A stretch of 10,314 nucleotides of DNA from Erythrobacter sp. CCH5-A1. Its GTDB lineage: Bacteria; Pseudomonadota; Alphaproteobacteria; Sphingomonadales; Sphingomonadaceae. The stretch's first letter is position 1. Each line of letters starts with the position of its first letter. The translations under genes were made by a program, and so were the position numbers. This document shows, piece after piece, positions 8,578 to 10,314 of this stretch. The stretch lies in contig NZ_LSKQ01000016.1 in assembly GCF_001557115.1 (NCBI RefSeq), positions 1-10,314 on the forward strand, in the 5' to 3' direction. The notes beneath the pieces were generated by a model that saw only the letters and a list, made by a program, of their open reading frames with translations, was not told the origin of the DNA and did not search any database.

Positions 8578-9759
8578 ATGGCCGACCCCGCATCTTCTCG
8601 CGCGCAACCCTCAGGCGCAACGGGAGTCCTCGTTCTGGCCGATGGCACGGTGCTGTGGGGCCGCGGCTTCGGCGCGGCGGGCTCGGCGGTGGGCGAGGTG
8701 TGCTTCAACACCGCCATGACCGGCTACCAGGAGGTGATGACCGATCCCTCCTACGCCGCGCAGATCGTCACCTTCACCTTCCCGCATATCGGCAATGTCG
8801 GCGCGAACGGCGAGGATATCGAGAGCAAGGTCGAAGGCGCGGTCGGCTGCGTGGTGCGCGAGGATGTCACCGAGCCCAGCAACTTCCGCTCGATCGAGCG
8901 CTTCACCGAATGGATGGTGAGGAACGGCAAGATCGGCCTCAGCGGCATCGACACCCGCGCATTGACCCGCCGCATCCGCCAGAGCGGCGCGCCCAACGCG
9001 GTGATCGCCCATGCGCCCGACGGCAAGTTCGACATTCCGGCGCTGGTGAAGCGCGCCGCCGAGTGGCCGGGCCTCGAAGGCATGGACCTCGCCATCCGCG
9101 TCACCCGCGAGGGCGGCGAGCAATGGGCGGGCGGCTCGTGGACCCTCGGCAAGGGCTATGGCCGCGCGGCCTTCGACGCCAAGCCGCACGTGGTGGCGAT
9201 CGACTACGGCGCGAAGGACAATATCTTCCGCAATCTCGTGAAGGCTGGCGCGCGGGTGACGGTGGTGCCCGCCAAGACGTCCTTTGACGAGGTCATGGCG
9301 CTCAAGCCCGACGGGGTGTTCCTCTCCAACGGCCCGGGCGACCCTGCGGCGACCGGCGAATATGCCGTGCCGGTGATCAAGGCGCTGCTCGACGCGGAAG
9401 TGCCGCTGTTCGGCATCTGCCTCGGCCACCAGATGCTCGCGCTGGCGGCAGGAGCGAAGACGATCAAGATGCACCAGGGCCACCGCGGCGCGAACCACCC
9501 CGTGCAGCGCGTCGGCGAGGGCTGGGGGGAGACTTCCGGTCTCGTCGAAATCACCTCGATGAACCACGGTTTCGCGGTGGACGCGGCGACCCTGCCGGAA
9601 GAGGTGGAGCAGACCCATGTCTCGCTGTTCGACGGGACGAATTGCGGGATCGCGATCAAGGGCAAGCGCGCCTTTGCGGTGCAATATCACCCCGAGGCGA
9701 GCCCGGGGCCGCAGGACAGCTTCTACCTGTTCGAGAAGTTCGTGGGGGGGCTGGGGTAA
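8578..9759 (+). CDS. carA: Carbamoyl-phosphate synthase small (glutaminase) subunit
   Basis: The 393-residue protein is the glutamine-hydrolysing subunit of carbamoyl-phosphate synthase. It passes ammonia to CarB for carbamoyl phosphate, the precursor of pyrimidines and arginine. The N-terminal CarA domain (about 14-145) includes GEVCFNTAMTGYQE (39-52) and SGIDTRALTRRIR (122-134). The class I glutamine amidotransferase domain (about 204-390) has SNGPGDP (250-256), the nucleophile Cys281 in FGICLGHQ, and the His371/Glu373 pair in YHPEASPGP. All catalytic residues are intact and length is normal. The ATG at 8578 has CGGAG 6 bases upstream and gives a typical short N-terminal leader before the first strand. 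A candidate promoter lies at 8504-8532. carB, often the next gene, does not follow directly: an unrelated AT-richer gene starts on the last base of the carA stop codon. Confidence 0.98.
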   Translation: MADPASSRAQPSGATGVLVLADGTVLWGRGFGAAGSAVGEVCFNTAMTGYQEVMTDPSYAAQIVTFTFPHIGNVGANGEDIESKVEGAVGCVVREDVTEPSNFRSIERFTEWMVRNGKIGLSGIDTRALTRRIRQSGAPNAVIAHAPDGKFDIPALVKRAAEWPGLEGMDLAIRVTREGGEQWAGGSWTLGKGYGRAAFDAKPHVVAIDYGAKDNIFRNLVKAGARVTVVPAKTSFDEVMALKPDGVFLSNGPGDPAATGEYAVPVIKALLDAEVPLFGICLGHQMLALAAGAKTIKMHQGHRGANHPVQRVGEGWGETSGLVEITSMNHGFAVDAATLPEEVEQTHVSLFDGTNCGIAIKGKRAFAVQYHPEASPGPQDSFYLFEKFVGGLG

Positions 9760-10256
9760 TGTCGTGTATCCTAGACGACTTATGGCAGTTTTCTGACAGA
9801 GACTTCGCTGATTTGGTTGATCCCCGAGATGTGGTTCTTGCAGAGCTGGATTATTCCCATCCCGACCCCATTGGTGTTGCCTCTATAATGGGGGCGGCCT
9901 TCTTTTTACCAATCGGGATTGACCAATTAGCAGTCGCAGAACTTATTTCGCAGGGACTCGTACGCGAGGATACGGACGGCGCATTGAGCCTGACAGAAGA
10001 TGGCTGCGACCATGTTCGGTCCAGAATGCTGAAGCGAGCTACTTGGTCGGATTATGCAATACGACCTGATGCACGACCGTATTCACCAATGGGGCGACGA
10101 TTGGCGCTCGCGATAATGTCACACATGCGAGACAAGCCAGACGACTACTTTACGCCGATGTTTAAAGAGCTCGGTGACCTCATTCCTGGGCTTTACAAAG
10201 ATGATCGAGGTTTCTGGGTCTTCGAAGCCGACGCTAAATTTAGGGCCGACCATTGA
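9759..10256 (+). CDS. Unknown AT-rich gene behind carA, possible winged-helix-like protein (165 aa)
   Basis: I do not recognise a family. The ATG at 9759 shares its A with the carA stop codon (TAATG). This suggests coupled translation, although the frame is open further upstream inside carA. The 165-residue protein starts MSCILDDLWQFSDRDFADLV and ends WVFEADAKFRADH, with no signal peptide or clear membrane helix. Residues 53-90 (IDQLAVAELISQGLVREDTD followed by GALSLTEDGCDHV) read like the recognition-helix and wing part of a winged-helix protein (L..GLV....G..LTE.G). The rest (100-165) is aromatic and charged. Base use is unlike the neighbours: hand counts give 28/60 G+C at 9781-9840 and 27/60 at 9901-9960, against 45/60 in carA at 9061-9120. 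That points to a recently acquired gene. No function is claimed; a small regulator or an immunity-type protein are both possible. Confidence 0.72.
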   Translation: MSCILDDLWQFSDRDFADLVDPRDVVLAELDYSHPDPIGVASIMGAAFFLPIGIDQLAVAELISQGLVREDTDGALSLTEDGCDHVRSRMLKRATWSDYAIRPDARPYSPMGRRLALAIMSHMRDKPDDYFTPMFKELGDLIPGLYKDDRGFWVFEADAKFRADH

Positions 10257-10280
10257 TAACGGACTTGTCCTTGCTTTTTT

Positions 10281-10314
10281 CCTCCCTTCCACTCGGGGAA
10301 GGGTTGGGGATGGG
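10281..10314. repeat. GC-rich palindromic repeat, cut by window edge
   Basis: A pyrimidine-rich arm is followed by a purine-rich arm: CCCTTCC (10284-10290) pairs with GGAAGGG (10297-10303) over a six-base loop, then TTGGGGATGGG runs into the window edge. A run of six T stands just before it (10275-10280). The form resembles the dispersed REP-like or small MITE-like palindromes found between genes in many proteobacteria. Only one copy is in the window, so repetition is not shown here. Confidence 0.5.

Noticed and set aside
8611..9690. A 359-codon open frame on the minus strand, antisense to carA
   Set aside because: It is the shadow of a complete carA gene, with no ribosome site and no recognisable domain.
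9642..9758. Upstream start for the gene behind carA
   Set aside because: The extra part overlaps carA in another frame and translates to a GC-rich shadow sequence. Composition changes sharply at the ATG at 9759.
10240..10249. TTAGGGCCGA in the 3' part of the gene behind carA as another copy of the upstream box
   Set aside because: It lacks the AGG start, lies inside coding sequence and has no following start codon at the expected distance.

Overview
The window looks like the chromosome of a GC-rich alphaproteobacterium, most likely order Sphingomonadales (an Erythrobacter/Porphyrobacter-like organism). The main grounds are the gene order yqeY-like - dnaG - rpoD, the cluster rpiB - glyA - nrdR - tRNA methyltransferase, and the general look of the proteins. 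The genus is inference, since no marker RNA gene is present. Nearly all of it is core housekeeping DNA. No tRNA, rRNA, CRISPR array, transposase or prophage gene is visible, and no gene-free stretch exceeds 300 bases (the longest is about 145).

Layout. (1) 1-3046, minus strand: a tight five-gene run, in transcription order rpiB, glyA, a 71-residue glycine-zipper membrane protein, nrdR, and a TrmJ-type methyltransferase cut by the left edge. Gaps are 7 to 12 bases, and rpiB/glyA overlap by four bases (ATGA). It combines pentose phosphate isomerisation, one-carbon supply, control of deoxynucleotide synthesis and tRNA modification. (2) 3189-3876, plus strand: two small accessory-type genes, a two-helix membrane protein (DUF6766 type) and a 60-residue basic protein (DUF3008 type). 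Each is preceded by the same 13-base box at almost the same distance from its start codon. (3) 3893-8432, minus strand: the alphaproteobacterial version of the macromolecular synthesis operon, a GatB/YqeY-domain protein, DNA primase and the housekeeping sigma factor. It ends in a strong intrinsic terminator with a UUCG loop. (4) 8578-10256, plus strand: carA, then a markedly AT-richer unknown gene that starts on the last base of the carA stop codon. A GC-rich palindromic repeat follows at the right edge. carB is not in the window.

The parts least explained by known biology are the AT-rich gene behind carA with its flanking repeat, the paired upstream boxes of the two small plus-strand genes, and the small glycine-zipper protein inside the glyA-nrdR operon. 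No clear multi-gene novel system is visible.
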